From: an uncultured Bacilli bacterium
GTDB taxonomy: Bacteria; Bacillota_I; Bacilli_A; RFN20; CAG-449
Direction of reading: 5' to 3'
Assembly (NCBI GenBank): GCA_944332525.1
Contig: CALVKD010000028.1
Location: forward strand, 1-45,552
Length of the DNA: 45,552 nt
Both the position numbers and the translations under genes were made by a program. Under the pieces are notes generated by a model, which saw nothing but the letters and a program-made list of their open reading frames with translations, searched no databases and was not told where the DNA came from. Shown here piece by piece: positions 8,070 through 17,986 of this stretch (within the stretch, counting starts at the first letter, position 1; every line of letters starts with the position of its first letter).

Positions 8070-8868
8070 TTTTAATTTCTCTAAAAGTTAAATCAATGTT
8101 ATTAAGAGTAACTATCATATTATCTGGAACGCTTTTAACTAAGAAAACATTGCCTCCGATAACACAGTTATTACCAATAATGGTTTCTCCGCCGAGAATC
8201 GCGGCATTCGCGTATATCGTTACATTATCTCCAATGGTCGGATGTCTTTTTTGACCTTTCAGCAATTGTCCTTTGCTTAAAGAAAGCGCACCGATGGTCA
8301 CACCTTGATAAATTTTTACATGCTCACCGATAATTGCTGTTTCACCAATAACAATACCTGTGCCATGATCGATAAAAAAACTTTTACCTATTGTTGCTCC
8401 CGGATGAATATCAATTCCTGTTTTACTATGAGCCATTTCCGTTAAAAGGCGCGGCAAATAATAAATATTTCTTTTGTAAATTACATGGGCAATTCTGTAG
8501 ATAAAAATTGCAAACAAACCTGGATATGTTAAAATAATTTCCGAAAAATCTTCCGCGGCTGGATCAGATAAATAAAAGGCTTTTAAATCGCTTTCTAAAA
8601 CATCACCCAAAGAAACGATTTCCTCTAAAATCTCTTTAGCTAAAACTTCGCTTGAACGCGGATCATTTTTTAATATCAAAGCTTTTTTTATTTCTTTATT
8701 TAAAACTTGTTCGGCTTTTCTTAAAGTGTTATTTGCCCCGTTTCCATCTTCACAGGAAAAATAACCAGGATAAAAATAATCTCGGCAACAATGAATCAAT
8801 TTTTTCATATTATCTCTGCAAGGCAAAGCTTTTTCGCCTTGAGACATTTTTAAAACGCATCTATTCAT
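8044..8868 (-). CDS. cysE: Serine O-acetyltransferase
   Basis: 274 aa. It makes O-acetyl-L-serine from serine and acetyl-CoA, the first step of cysteine synthesis. The hexapeptide-repeat left-handed helix is evident (HPGATIG, FIDHGTGIVIGETAIIG, KIYQGVTIGALS, ANAAILGGETIIG). The N-terminal helical part with FYPGYFSC resembles the longer EpsC-type enzymes and supports using the first ATG. The start lies 1 nt after the cysK stop, so the two are cotranscribed; CysK and CysE usually form the cysteine synthase complex. The N-terminal ~35 residues contain several Cys residues. Confidence 0.92.
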   Translation of the reverse strand: MNRCVLKMSQGEKALPCRDNMKKLIHCCRDYFYPGYFSCEDGNGANNTLRKAEQVLNKEIKKALILKNDPRSSEVLAKEILEEIVSLGDVLESDLKAFYLSDPAAEDFSEIILTYPGLFAIFIYRIAHVIYKRNIYYLPRLLTEMAHSKTGIDIHPGATIGKSFFIDHGTGIVIGETAIIGEHVKIYQGVTIGALSLSKGQLLKGQKRHPTIGDNVTIYANAAILGGETIIGNNCVIGGNVFLVKSVPDNMIVTLNNIDLTFREIKNDGHKQED

Positions 8869-8869
8869 G

Positions 8870-9775
8870 TTAAAGCACCGAAAGATATCTTTCGCCGGTA
8901 TCCGGCAATAATATTACGCATTCCCCATTTTTAATATTTTTTAATCCTTTTAAAGCTGCCATTAAAGCTCCGCCAGAAGAAATTCCGGCGAAAATAGCCT
9001 CTTGAGAAGCCAATAAACGCATACCTTCAAAAGCCTCTTCATTTTCAACTGTTAAAATCTTATCAACATATTGCTTATCAAATGTTTTAGGCACAAAATT
9101 AGCTCCAATACCTTGGATTTTATGGCTTCCAGCTTTACCTTGAGTTAAAAGAGGTGAAGAAGATGGTTCATAACCAATTATTTCAATATCTTTATTTTTT
9201 TCTTTAAAAAATTTTCCGCATCCAGAAATGGTTCCGCCTGTTCCAATACCGGCAATAAAATGGGTAATTGAAGGCAAATCATGATAAATTTCTGGAGCAG
9301 TTGTTTGGTAATGGGTTAATGGATTTATCATATTTTCAAACTGGGAAGGAACAAAGACTTTACCTAATGATTTTTTTAACTCTTCTTGCTTATCAAGTGA
9401 ACCCTTCATTCCGTCTTTAGCATCAGTTAAAACAATTTCTCCTCCATAAGCCTTTATCATTTTTTGTCTTTCAATCGACATTGAAGAAGGCATAATGCAG
9501 ATAAATCTTAAATGATAATAGCTGCACGCAAATGCTAAACCAATTCCGGTATTACCGCTAGTAGCCTCGATAACAACTGTATCTTTATCAATTAAACCTT
9601 GCTTTAATCCTTCTTTAAGCATCATTAAAGCAATTCTGGCCTTAACTGATCCAGACGGATTAAAAGATTCAACCTTAGCATAGAGATGATATGGAAGAGA
9701 AAACATCTTTTCAATATGATGCAAACGGACTAAAGGGGTATTACCAATAGTATCGAGAATTGAATCGTATAGCAT
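8870..9775 (-). CDS. cysK: Cysteine synthase (O-acetylserine sulfhydrylase)
   Basis: 301 aa. PLP-dependent fold type II enzyme that makes cysteine from O-acetylserine and sulfide. The PLP lysine is K45 in NPSGSVKAR, the substrate loop is EATSGNTGIG (about 70-79) and the phosphate-binding glycine loop is GIGTGGTISG (about 175). The length is typical. It overlaps pepF by one base and is followed directly by cysE. No T-box or S-box leader is visible because the operon starts upstream in pepF. Confidence 0.95.
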   Translation of the reverse strand: MLYDSILDTIGNTPLVRLHHIEKMFSLPYHLYAKVESFNPSGSVKARIALMMLKEGLKQGLIDKDTVVIEATSGNTGIGLAFACSYYHLRFICIMPSSMSIERQKMIKAYGGEIVLTDAKDGMKGSLDKQEELKKSLGKVFVPSQFENMINPLTHYQTTAPEIYHDLPSITHFIAGIGTGGTISGCGKFFKEKNKDIEIIGYEPSSSPLLTQGKAGSHKIQGIGANFVPKTFDKQYVDKILTVENEEAFEGMRLLASQEAIFAGISSGGALMAALKGLKNIKNGECVILLPDTGERYLSVL

Positions 9776-11535
9776 TACTTAATAAGCTCCTTCATCGTCT
9801 TAACTAATTCAGATAATTTATTACAAACTGCTTCAAATGGCTTGCTGGTAGTTAAATCAACGCCGCCTTTTTTAACAATATCAACTGGATACATCGATCC
9901 GCCGAGCTTTAACATTTCAATATATTTTTCTTTTGCGCCTGGAATATTATTTTTGACGTTTTGATAAATTTCCATTGCCGCGGATAAACATGTCGCATAT
10001 TGATAAACATAGAATGGAGAATTAAATAAGTGAGGAATATACGCCCAAACAAACTTCTTTAATGGTTCGGTCTCTAAGTCTATTCCGTAGTATTCAAGAT
10101 ATAATTCTTTCATAATATTACAAAGAGTTTCATATGTTAAACCTTCACCATTAAGAGCTTTTAAGTGAGCTTGATATTCAAAATCGGCAAATAAAGTTTG
10201 ACGGTAGAACGTTGAAACAATCGAATCTATTTGCTGCTCAAGAGCTTGAATCTTTAATGTCTTATCATCGCTATTCTTTAATAAATAATCTAAGAGTGAT
10301 TGTTCATTGAAAGTCGAAGCTATTTCAGCGACGAAAATAACATAATCTTTAGTTGCATAAGGCTGATTTTCTAAAGAATATAAGGTATGAATTGAATGTC
10401 CGCATTCATGGATTAACGTAAATAAACTATTTAGATCATCTGTATGATTAAGAAGAATATATGGGCCGTATCCTTGAATTTGTGATGAATAAGCACCAGA
10501 GCGCTTGCCATCGCGTGGATAAACGTCAACGTGTTCTTCTTTCATAGCGATTTTTGCATGGTTAACAAAATCTTCACCCATGACTTCAAGAACTTTTAAA
10601 ACAGTATTATAAGCTTCTTCATAATCGTATTTAACATCGCTATGAGCCATTGTCAAAATTCTATCATAGGTATGGTATTCTTTTAAGTGGAAGAAATCTT
10701 TTCTTAAACGAATCCATTCTTTTAATGGTTCAGTATGTTTTCTAACTGTTTCGATTAATGATAAATAAACACTTTCTGGAATTTTATTGTGATCTAAAAA
10801 TGTTTCCAAGATCGTCTTGTAATGACGATTTTTCATCATCGCAATATCTTTATCAATCACACCCTTATAAATGGCTGCAAAGGTATTCTTATGAGTTTCG
10901 TAATGTTCAAATAATGCCTCGAAAATCTTTTTTCTATCTTCTTGACTTTTTAAAGTTCCTAAATAATAAGTGTAATTATTTTTATTAATAGCTAAAATGC
11001 CTTCAGAAGTTTCGACATTTAATGTTTTATTATCGCTGTTTTCAAGCATTGCATAAAGGGAAGAAAAAGCTCCGGTAACAGTAGAATAGTTTGCAATAAT
11101 TGCTTCTTCTTTAGCTGTTAGAACGTGGCTAGCTCCATCAAAAGTTTTTCTAATTGAGAATAAATATTCTTTAATGATTTCGTATTTTTTGCTCCATTCA
11201 ACAAAATCTTCATATTTATTTTTAATAATTTCTTCATCAACGAAAGAAAGAGCAGAAACATAAGCCATATATAATGGTTGAAGTTTTCCCATCTCCATTT
11301 GAGCATTAAGATCTTTCTGATTTAAGTCAAAATTCATTGAAAGGCAAGCAAATAATTTTTCTAAAACTTGCTCTGTTTCTTTTTCTAAAGTGAAAAAAGC
11401 TGCGACATCTTCAGCATTATTTAATTTTCCCTGATATTTTTTTAATTCTTCAATTTTTGAATAGATAAATTCTTTATCTTTTTCAATTTCTTTATTAGAA
11501 GGATAAACTTCTTTTAAATTCCATTCTTTAATCAT
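9775..11535 (-). CDS. pepF: Oligoendopeptidase F (M3 zinc metallopeptidase)
   Basis: 586 aa, usual length for PepF. The zinc motif HECGHSIH (about residues 375-382) is followed about 25 residues on by the third ligand region VAEIASTFNE. It has no signal peptide and should act in the cytoplasm, cutting peptides of roughly 7-17 residues. The ribosome binding site is GAGGT before the ATG. It is the first gene of the pepF-cysK-cysE run, so peptide breakdown and cysteine synthesis share a transcript here. Confidence 0.96.
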   Translation of the reverse strand: MIKEWNLKEVYPSNKEIEKDKEFIYSKIEELKKYQGKLNNAEDVAAFFTLEKETEQVLEKLFACLSMNFDLNQKDLNAQMEMGKLQPLYMAYVSALSFVDEEIIKNKYEDFVEWSKKYEIIKEYLFSIRKTFDGASHVLTAKEEAIIANYSTVTGAFSSLYAMLENSDNKTLNVETSEGILAINKNNYTYYLGTLKSQEDRKKIFEALFEHYETHKNTFAAIYKGVIDKDIAMMKNRHYKTILETFLDHNKIPESVYLSLIETVRKHTEPLKEWIRLRKDFFHLKEYHTYDRILTMAHSDVKYDYEEAYNTVLKVLEVMGEDFVNHAKIAMKEEHVDVYPRDGKRSGAYSSQIQGYGPYILLNHTDDLNSLFTLIHECGHSIHTLYSLENQPYATKDYVIFVAEIASTFNEQSLLDYLLKNSDDKTLKIQALEQQIDSIVSTFYRQTLFADFEYQAHLKALNGEGLTYETLCNIMKELYLEYYGIDLETEPLKKFVWAYIPHLFNSPFYVYQYATCLSAAMEIYQNVKNNIPGAKEKYIEMLKLGGSMYPVDIVKKGGVDLTTSKPFEAVCNKLSELVKTMKELIK

Positions 11536-11585
11536 CGTTTTACCTCATATTTCTTTCTTAATATAATTATTATATCGAAAAACAA

Positions 11586-11619
11586 TAAAAAAGTGATAAG
11601 GAAAAATCCCTATCACTTT
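11586..11619 (-). terminator. Intrinsic terminator after the EEP hydrolase gene
   Basis: AAGTGATA pairs with TATCACTT, extended by GG/CC around a mismatch, and T6 follows on the minus strand. It lies 9 nt after the stop at 11627, separating this gene from pepF. Confidence 0.85.
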
Positions 11620-11626
11620 ATCAAGT

Positions 11627-12745
11627 CTATTTTTGTAAAGTAAATTCCATATATACCGGATTATGATCAGAATAAAGGAATTGATTATCAATATTTTTTA
11701 CTAAATTTATTTCAATATTATCGGAAACTATAAATCCATCAACAACGCAGGTATAAGTCTCATCTTTAATATAAATCATATCTGCTCCGCGGCAGGTTGG
11801 AGCGTTATTATTTGCATCGGCAAAGCGATATCCTTCTGTCAAATCTTCATCGCTAATAAAAGCTAGCCATGATGGTACCTTTTGTGTGGTTTTAAAATAA
11901 GTAGATGAATCAGCGATATCGTGATTAAAATCACCCCCAGCAATAACATAGTTACCATTATCGCGTTCAGTTTTTAAAATCTCATTAAGCATAGCTATTT
12001 GTTTAGCCCGGTATACCCCACCTTCATCATAAGCTGATAAATGCAAATTAATTAAAACTAAATAATTTTCTTGTCCTTCAAGAGGCAGATAATTAACAGT
12101 TAAGCAGCGATCTAAATCAAAGAACTTTTCTAAAAATCCCTCCGAAATTGGTAAACTTCTTCTGATCGATGATTCAATATAATAACGACTTAAAGTTTCC
12201 GTTCCGGCCTCAACTGCGCCATGAGGATCAGTTAAAGGATAAAATAAGAATGGTGAATGGAAATTATTGGTAAAAATATTTCCGTATCGAGGGAAGGCTT
12301 CGACAATCATATTTGACTGATTGATATGATATGAACGCGTCGAATCAATATCCACTTCTTGAGTAAAATAAAAATCTGCATCTAAAGATTTCATTAATTC
12401 AATTGAACCTTCGGTATTTTTTAAAACGTCTTCTTTAGATAGTCCCTTCGCGTGCTCACCTTGAGTTTTTGTTCCGTCGAGCATCTCACCGGTATCCATA
12501 AAGAAAGTATAGTCCTGCTGATACGCTCCAAATCCAATATTATATGTTACAATTGAATATTTTTGTTCTGATTGGACTTTTTCATTTTGATCATTATTGA
12601 TATTTAAAGCTAAATTATCTGCTATTCGGTAATAACTAGCCTGCATATAGATAACATATCCTCCGACAACAGCTATAATTAATACAACAATAGTCAATAA
12701 AATAATCAAAACGATTTTCCACCAGCTTAAACGTTTTTTTGTCAT
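11627..12745 (-). CDS. Membrane-tethered endonuclease/exonuclease/phosphatase (EEP) family protein
   Basis: 372 aa. One N-terminal membrane helix (about residues 9-32) anchors the protein with the catalytic domain outside. The EEP fold is marked by TYNIGFG (about 66), the metal-ligand Glu in TQEVD (about 128), GGDFNHD (about 268) and the terminal SDHNPVYMEF. This superfamily includes sphingomyelinases, inositol polyphosphatases and DNases. The surface location argues for phosphodiester scavenging, but the substrate cannot be read from sequence. It is monocistronic, ending in its own terminator. Confidence 0.88.
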   Translation of the reverse strand: MTKKRLSWWKIVLIILLTIVVLIIAVVGGYVIYMQASYYRIADNLALNINNDQNEKVQSEQKYSIVTYNIGFGAYQQDYTFFMDTGEMLDGTKTQGEHAKGLSKEDVLKNTEGSIELMKSLDADFYFTQEVDIDSTRSYHINQSNMIVEAFPRYGNIFTNNFHSPFLFYPLTDPHGAVEAGTETLSRYYIESSIRRSLPISEGFLEKFFDLDRCLTVNYLPLEGQENYLVLINLHLSAYDEGGVYRAKQIAMLNEILKTERDNGNYVIAGGDFNHDIADSSTYFKTTQKVPSWLAFISDEDLTEGYRFADANNNAPTCRGADMIYIKDETYTCVVDGFIVSDNIEINLVKNIDNQFLYSDHNPVYMEFTLQK

Positions 12746-12830
12746 ATGAAAATACCTCTAACGCAATCATAACACAAGGTCATGTTTCCCGCTAGAGGCA
12801 CTCTTTACATTTTCTTTACAAACTCTAATG

Positions 12831-14453
12831 TTATTTATTTTTCTTTTGCTTTTTTAGCAATTTTTCTTGTTTTTTTGCTTGATATTTTCTTTCTTCCTCT
12901 TCAAAGGACAAGCCTTTCTTCTCGCAACGTATTCTAAGTTCATTAATACGTGCTTCTTCTGCTTCTAAATCGGCCTTTTCTTGTTCTAATCTGAGCTTTT
13001 CTTGAGGTTCTATCCAGATGCCGCCTTCAGCTAAAACTTTTTGCTTTTGTCTTTCGATAATTGTCTCATGGTCATTATCAATTTGCTTTTCAACATTCAA
13101 TAATATCATTAATATCACCATAATTAAACCGGCTATTGCACCGAACCATAAAAAGAAGAAAGCAGTAACTGGTGAGTTTGCTACATTACTTGGATGGAAT
13201 AATTTAAATATTGCTATTGCTAAGCCGTTTACAGTAGTTAAAATCGCTGTATAAACCGACATAGAAATTCCGTCAACTCTAAATCCAGCTTTAGCCTCAA
13301 TATGATCAAGAACATCACTAAATAAAGCCATCATACAATAAGAAACCGGAATATTGCCAATACCTAAAAGGGTTTGTCCAATTAACACTACATAAAAGTT
13401 TGATGGAGCAATTCCGCAGATAACTGATCCAACAATAGAAAATAAAGCCCCGATAATAATGAAGGTCCGCTTACCAATTTTATTCGCTATCGGCCAAGCG
13501 ATGAGCATTCCTAAAGCCAAAGGTATACCAGACACCAAAGCTAAGACAGACTGAACTAAAGAAGCATTCATCGTTATTCCAAAGACAACAACTTGTGAAA
13601 AATATTCTTGAGCATAAATACTAAACACATATCCGCCACGATATATAACCGACGATTGATAGAAGAGGTAAAATACCATGATAATCCACCAATATTTCTC
13701 TTTGGCAGCTGCTTTAAACTGTTTAGAAGTGGCAATCTTCTCTTCTTTAAGATTTAACATTATCGCTTCTTCAGTGATTCTTTCCCTAGTGAAATAATAT
13801 TCCACTAAACAGCAAACAAAAGCGATTACGACAAAAATTGTCATAACGAGTCCCCATTTTTCTGAGGTGTTCATTGAAGAATTTTCGCCGTTAATCCATC
13901 CGAGAACTAATGGCATTAAAATTGAACCAATAAAGCCGTTTGCAGTAACAGCAGGAATATTAGCCACGACGGAAACTAAAGATCTCTGACGGGCATTTCT
14001 TGTTGATAGAGACACCATCAGATAATGGGCTGAACCATACATTGGATTAGCTATTGATTGAAATAAGTTAAATGTGATGGCAATATAGACCATTTTTCCA
14101 ATAGCATTGATGTTCGGGACAAAGAACATTAATAATCCAGATACAAGAAGGACTGGAGCAGCTAAAAGAATATATGGACGAGCTTTGCCGTTTTTATCCT
14201 TAGTTTTACCAATGATAATACCCATAATAATATTGCCCAAAACCATTGGAATAACCGAGACAAGTGGTAGTAATGCAACAAAATTGGCATTAAGTGATAA
14301 TGTGTCATAATACGACATGTAATAAAGAGAAATTACTGTCGTCATCATTAAAACGCCAAAAGGTCCAAGAAAATAACCAAAAATCATTTCTTTTAAACCA
14401 ACATTGGCTGATTTTATTCTAGAATTAAATACTTTGCCATTAAACAATTTCAT
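12831..14453 (-). CDS. GPH-family (MelB-type) sugar:cation symporter
   Basis: About 540 aa with about 12 membrane helices. The N-terminal block GLKEMIFGYFLGPFGVLMM, the loop GKTKDKNGKARPYILL and the mid-protein GKRTFIIIGAL are typical of glycoside-pentoside-hexuronide symporters. The C-terminal ~75 residues are a charged Glu/Lys/Gln coiled coil, longer than usual. The ATG at 14453 is chosen because GAGGT lies 7 nt upstream; an upstream in-frame ATG at 14489 falls in a terminator. Its place between two GH3 loci suggests import of released sugars. Confidence 0.9.
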   Translation of the reverse strand: MKLFNGKVFNSRIKSANVGLKEMIFGYFLGPFGVLMMTTVISLYYMSYYDTLSLNANFVALLPLVSVIPMVLGNIIMGIIIGKTKDKNGKARPYILLAAPVLLVSGLLMFFVPNINAIGKMVYIAITFNLFQSIANPMYGSAHYLMVSLSTRNARQRSLVSVVANIPAVTANGFIGSILMPLVLGWINGENSSMNTSEKWGLVMTIFVVIAFVCCLVEYYFTRERITEEAIMLNLKEEKIATSKQFKAAAKEKYWWIIMVFYLFYQSSVIYRGGYVFSIYAQEYFSQVVVFGITMNASLVQSVLALVSGIPLALGMLIAWPIANKIGKRTFIIIGALFSIVGSVICGIAPSNFYVVLIGQTLLGIGNIPVSYCMMALFSDVLDHIEAKAGFRVDGISMSVYTAILTTVNGLAIAIFKLFHPSNVANSPVTAFFFLWFGAIAGLIMVILMILLNVEKQIDNDHETIIERQKQKVLAEGGIWIEPQEKLRLEQEKADLEAEEARINELRIRCEKKGLSFEEEERKYQAKKQEKLLKKQKKNK

Positions 14454-14471
14454 AATCATTACCTCAAAGAA

Positions 14472-14503
14472 TAAAAACTCCCCAAGCAAACATTCTTGGG
14501 GAG
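14472..14503 (-). terminator. Intrinsic terminator of the first GH3 operon
   Basis: The 9-bp perfect stem CTCCCCAAG/CTTGGGGAG with an 8-nt loop is followed by TTTTTA on the minus strand. It lies 15 nt after the stop of the 140-aa protein and just before the symporter ribosome binding site, so the symporter is expressed by read-through or from an undetected promoter. Confidence 0.9.
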
Positions 14504-14517
14504 CTAATAAATTTTAC

Positions 14518-14940
14518 CTATTTACTATCTTCTAATTTGAAGAAATTAGTAACTAGTCCTCCGATAATGGAAAGGATTAAAAATATTAATGTCACCAATA
14601 ATTCTGGATAATCTTCAGTAAACGAGTAATGGTTAGTGAATATATAACCTAAAACATCGACCCTATCACCGATAAACATCACTGTTCCAGCCATGGCTAA
14701 TGTAACAAAAATAATCGGAGTTAGATTAATTGGATCTATTTTAATCTTAAATACTTTAAGAATTTCAACGATTAAAGGCAAGGCAATCGATAAAACGGAG
14801 AGTATGACCGTGATAATGGTCAGTTTATGTTCCTTGCCTCCATCTACCAAAAAGAAGATAAAGCCAATAATAAATAGCACATAACTAATAAAGAACAGAT
14901 AAAAACCTGCACTTTTATTTTTGATATAGTTCTTAAGCAT
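14518..14940 (-). CDS. Small four-helix membrane protein next to GH3
   Basis: 140 aa with four predicted membrane helices (about residues 14-33, 38-60, 70-92 and 115-135) and short loops. It begins 2 nt after the GH3 stop, so it is cotranscribed with and possibly assists the membrane-anchored GH3. I do not recognise the family. It is the last gene before a strong terminator. Confidence 0.8.
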   Translation of the reverse strand: MLKNYIKNKSAGFYLFFISYVLFIIGFIFFLVDGGKEHKLTIITVILSVLSIALPLIVEILKVFKIKIDPINLTPIIFVTLAMAGTVMFIGDRVDVLGYIFTNHYSFTEDYPELLVTLIFLILSIIGGLVTNFFKLEDSK

Positions 14941-14942
14941 AT

Positions 14943-17900
14943 TTACGCCTCCTCTTCTTCAGATGGCTTTTTGCCAATATCACTGCTCAAAACAGTTAAT
15001 ACAAGTCCGCCGGCAGCCAACACAGCAAAGGCGCTTCCTAGACCAATAAGTAAGCCTGGCCAGTATCTAATAATTTTAAAGGTAGCACCGGTTACTTGGT
15101 TAGAATTTGCATAGGTATATAATGTATAATGTATTGAATCGTATGCGCGTTCCATCAGTTTTAAATCACCGGATATTTGTTTAGCAACATCAGCAGTTCT
15201 CCAAAGAGCAGAAGTAGCTAACATACTCGTTCCGCCAGTTGACATAGAGGTAATCCAATCGAGATATGGTTGATACATAGCGTATGCCGCATCAGTCATA
15301 TCTAATCCGGTAAAGTCCCATTCTTGTCTTAAAACAATGGTGTTAAGAGCTTCATTAGCAGCACCTGAATATAATCCCATTCTCGAATAGGAATTCATAA
15401 CGCCACCAGCATAATTATTTTCACATGGCCCTTGGAAAGCCCGTAATTCATTTTCTCTGATTTGTTGCTCTGTTAAGAACTCAGCAATACCTTGACGATT
15501 GTTCTCAATATCATTGAAAGCAAAGTGCTTAAGAATAGCCACATTACCGAATTCTTTCATTCCTGAGGTAACTTCGCTGCAGATAAGATTTGCTAACATT
15601 GAATCTTCTGAATAATATTCATGGTTTCGTCCACCATAAGGTGTACGGTGAAGATTATTGCCTGGACCAAATTGAGTTGAATATCCACTCCAAAGCGAAT
15701 CATTACCGAACATTTGTCCTTCTTTATTGGCTAAATCTTTATTGAAAGTAGCAGCAACTACCGGTGCGCATGGCATGTTAGCAAATGAATAACCATTATT
15801 CGGATCATTTGCTTCGACATAATACTTAGAATCTTCATTCATATTGAAATTAACTCCAAGTGTTGTATACATGCCGATTGGTCCGTCATATACGCCCCAT
15901 TTATTGATACCAAAAGAAGTTAAATCATTGGTATTATTGTATTTTAAGATGATTGTCAAAGCGTCGACAAAATCCATCTGTAAGATAAATTCTTTCCATT
16001 TTGGATCATTGAAATCTAAGCCGACAAGTTCACTGATTTTGATACCTTTATCATTACCCCATTGATATTCAGAAGTATCTTCACCTGTTTTAACAGTATA
16101 GAATTTATTTTCTAAAATATCCGCCATTTCTGGAGTGATTTCAATACCTGAATCATATTCTTCTGGGAAAGTATTCCAGTCGCTTCTTGTTAAATAAGTA
16201 ACGGCGTTTTCCTTGAAATAATTATAATCAGCATTTTCAAATTGATTAGAAACGCGAGTTCCATTTTTAGAATTCACATATGTATAATCATATCCGTCAC
16301 CAGAATCAATAGCAATTTCTTGAGAAATAACTTTATTTTGGAAATCGTTATTAACGTAATCCATTCCGTCGTCAGCGGTCTTACCTTGATAAGCTAAGAT
16401 ATTATTTAAAGCATCATGGGCTCCGTTGCCGAGAGCAAAGTAATAATCACCAATATCAAGAACATAAGCGCCTTTTAAATCATCATAAACAATAGATGAA
16501 TTATAAGAGGCCAAATATTGTCCTTCAAAAGTTAATTCAAGAACTTCACTAGCATCTGGTGCAAGTTCACTTGTTTTTTCAAAATCGACAAGTAATACAG
16601 CTGACTTTTCAACTCCATCGCGTTTATCGTTTTCTGTGTAAGGTGATTGCATATAGAGTTGGACAGCATGCTTGCCAGCAACATCACCTGTATTTGTAAC
16701 TTTAACATAAGTAGTATACGTTTTATCTTCTGAATTATAAGTTAAAACCGGTGTATCAGTTGCTGTTCCTTCTTTATCAGCAACAAATTCCTCTGAGAAT
16801 GTTGTATATGATAAGCCATACCCAAAAGAATAAGTAACTTCATCTTCATAATTCCAAGTAGTTCCATTAGTTACACCTTTGTTAACTTTAGCATTAGTAC
16901 CCTCTGGATCGTTTACCGAATCATAATAACGAGTTTCATAATACTTATATCCGGTATAGATACCTTCTGCTTGAATTAAATAAGCATCAGCATATTTTTG
17001 AAATTCAGGCGAAATAGCTGAAGTGTAATTAGAAAATAAATAATTACCATAATTTTGAGCGGCAGCAGAATTAGCTGCATTTACGGCATAAGTATCGCTA
17101 AGCTGACCAGACGGATTGATATCGCCATGGATAATTTTAGCTACGCTCTCAAATCCTAACGAACCCGGATATCCACACCATAAAATAGCATCAACATTTT
17201 CATTATTAGCGTATTCATCAATTTCAATTGGTGAAGCTGTATTCAAAACGATAATCACTTTATTAAAACTCTTAATGGCTTCATCGAGCATAGCTTTTTC
17301 ATTAACTGATAAAGCCATTCCTATTGGGCCTTCATGCCCATCAGCATCAGTAACTATAGTTTCTTTACTATAATCCGCTTCTTCCGCACTAGCTCTAGCG
17401 ATTACGCAAATCGCGGCATCACCATAGCTAGAAAAAGATGAAGTAACAGAACTATTAAGGCTAACTTCTCCGGTATTATAACGTTCAAAGTCAGGGCTAG
17501 CACTTCTAGTGTTTCCTGCAGATTGATAATAATCAATCGCTGTTTGATTCAAACTATAATAATTAGATAAAGCACTCTCTAAAGAGATTTTTTCCGCCTT
17601 ATCAGCGACATATGATGCAATATTTCCGCCATATAAAGGATAATGACTTGCTGTTCCTAGCAAAGTTATATTACTGGCATTTGTTAAAGGCAAAGTCCCA
17701 TTATTTTTTAATAAAACTGTACCTTCAGCTGCAATCTGCTTAAGAGTATTATCTCTATCAGTAACGAAATCCGTTGTATTTTCATAAGGTGATTCATAAG
17801 TTTTTGCTTCTTCACCACTAGCTTGCGAAGAAACAAGTGGAGCAAATAATTGATCGGCTACTGTTTGGTAATTATTAGCAATTGTATAACCGGTAAAAAC

Positions 17901-17972
17901 TCCTACTGATAAAACCGCAAAAACAGAAGTTAGGCCATGCCAAAGAAAGTTAAGTTTCTTAAGCTTTTTCAT
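14943..17972 (-). CDS. Membrane-anchored GH3 beta-glycosidase with inverted domain order
   Basis: 1009 aa. The protein has an N-terminal membrane helix (about residues 10-32). What is normally the GH3 C-terminal domain comes first (AAEGTVLLKNNGTLPL near 80). The fibronectin III-like domain follows (TNTGDVAGKHAVQLYM near 425). The TIM-barrel domain comes last (NNLHRTPYGGRNHEYYSED near 770, ILKHFAFND near 815, and MTDAAY near 890 as the likely nucleophile Asp). A second membrane helix lies near 965-990. The reversed order is known in some Ruminococcus and Butyrivibrio GH3 enzymes. The usual AGxD/LxM segment after the nucleophile is poorly conserved here, so activity or specificity may differ. 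Cotranscribed with a lipoprotein upstream and a small membrane protein downstream. Confidence 0.9.
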   Translation of the reverse strand: MKKLKKLNFLWHGLTSVFAVLSVGVFTGYTIANNYQTVADQLFAPLVSSQASGEEAKTYESPYENTTDFVTDRDNTLKQIAAEGTVLLKNNGTLPLTNASNITLLGTASHYPLYGGNIASYVADKAEKISLESALSNYYSLNQTAIDYYQSAGNTRSASPDFERYNTGEVSLNSSVTSSFSSYGDAAICVIARASAEEADYSKETIVTDADGHEGPIGMALSVNEKAMLDEAIKSFNKVIIVLNTASPIEIDEYANNENVDAILWCGYPGSLGFESVAKIIHGDINPSGQLSDTYAVNAANSAAAQNYGNYLFSNYTSAISPEFQKYADAYLIQAEGIYTGYKYYETRYYDSVNDPEGTNAKVNKGVTNGTTWNYEDEVTYSFGYGLSYTTFSEEFVADKEGTATDTPVLTYNSEDKTYTTYVKVTNTGDVAGKHAVQLYMQSPYTENDKRDGVEKSAVLLVDFEKTSELAPDASEVLELTFEGQYLASYNSSIVYDDLKGAYVLDIGDYYFALGNGAHDALNNILAYQGKTADDGMDYVNNDFQNKVISQEIAIDSGDGYDYTYVNSKNGTRVSNQFENADYNYFKENAVTYLTRSDWNTFPEEYDSGIEITPEMADILENKFYTVKTGEDTSEYQWGNDKGIKISELVGLDFNDPKWKEFILQMDFVDALTIILKYNNTNDLTSFGINKWGVYDGPIGMYTTLGVNFNMNEDSKYYVEANDPNNGYSFANMPCAPVVAATFNKDLANKEGQMFGNDSLWSGYSTQFGPGNNLHRTPYGGRNHEYYSEDSMLANLICSEVTSGMKEFGNVAILKHFAFNDIENNRQGIAEFLTEQQIRENELRAFQGPCENNYAGGVMNSYSRMGLYSGAANEALNTIVLRQEWDFTGLDMTDAAYAMYQPYLDWITSMSTGGTSMLATSALWRTADVAKQISGDLKLMERAYDSIHYTLYTYANSNQVTGATFKIIRYWPGLLIGLGSAFAVLAAGGLVLTVLSSDIGKKPSEEEEA

Positions 17973-17986
17973 TTTTTTCTCCTATA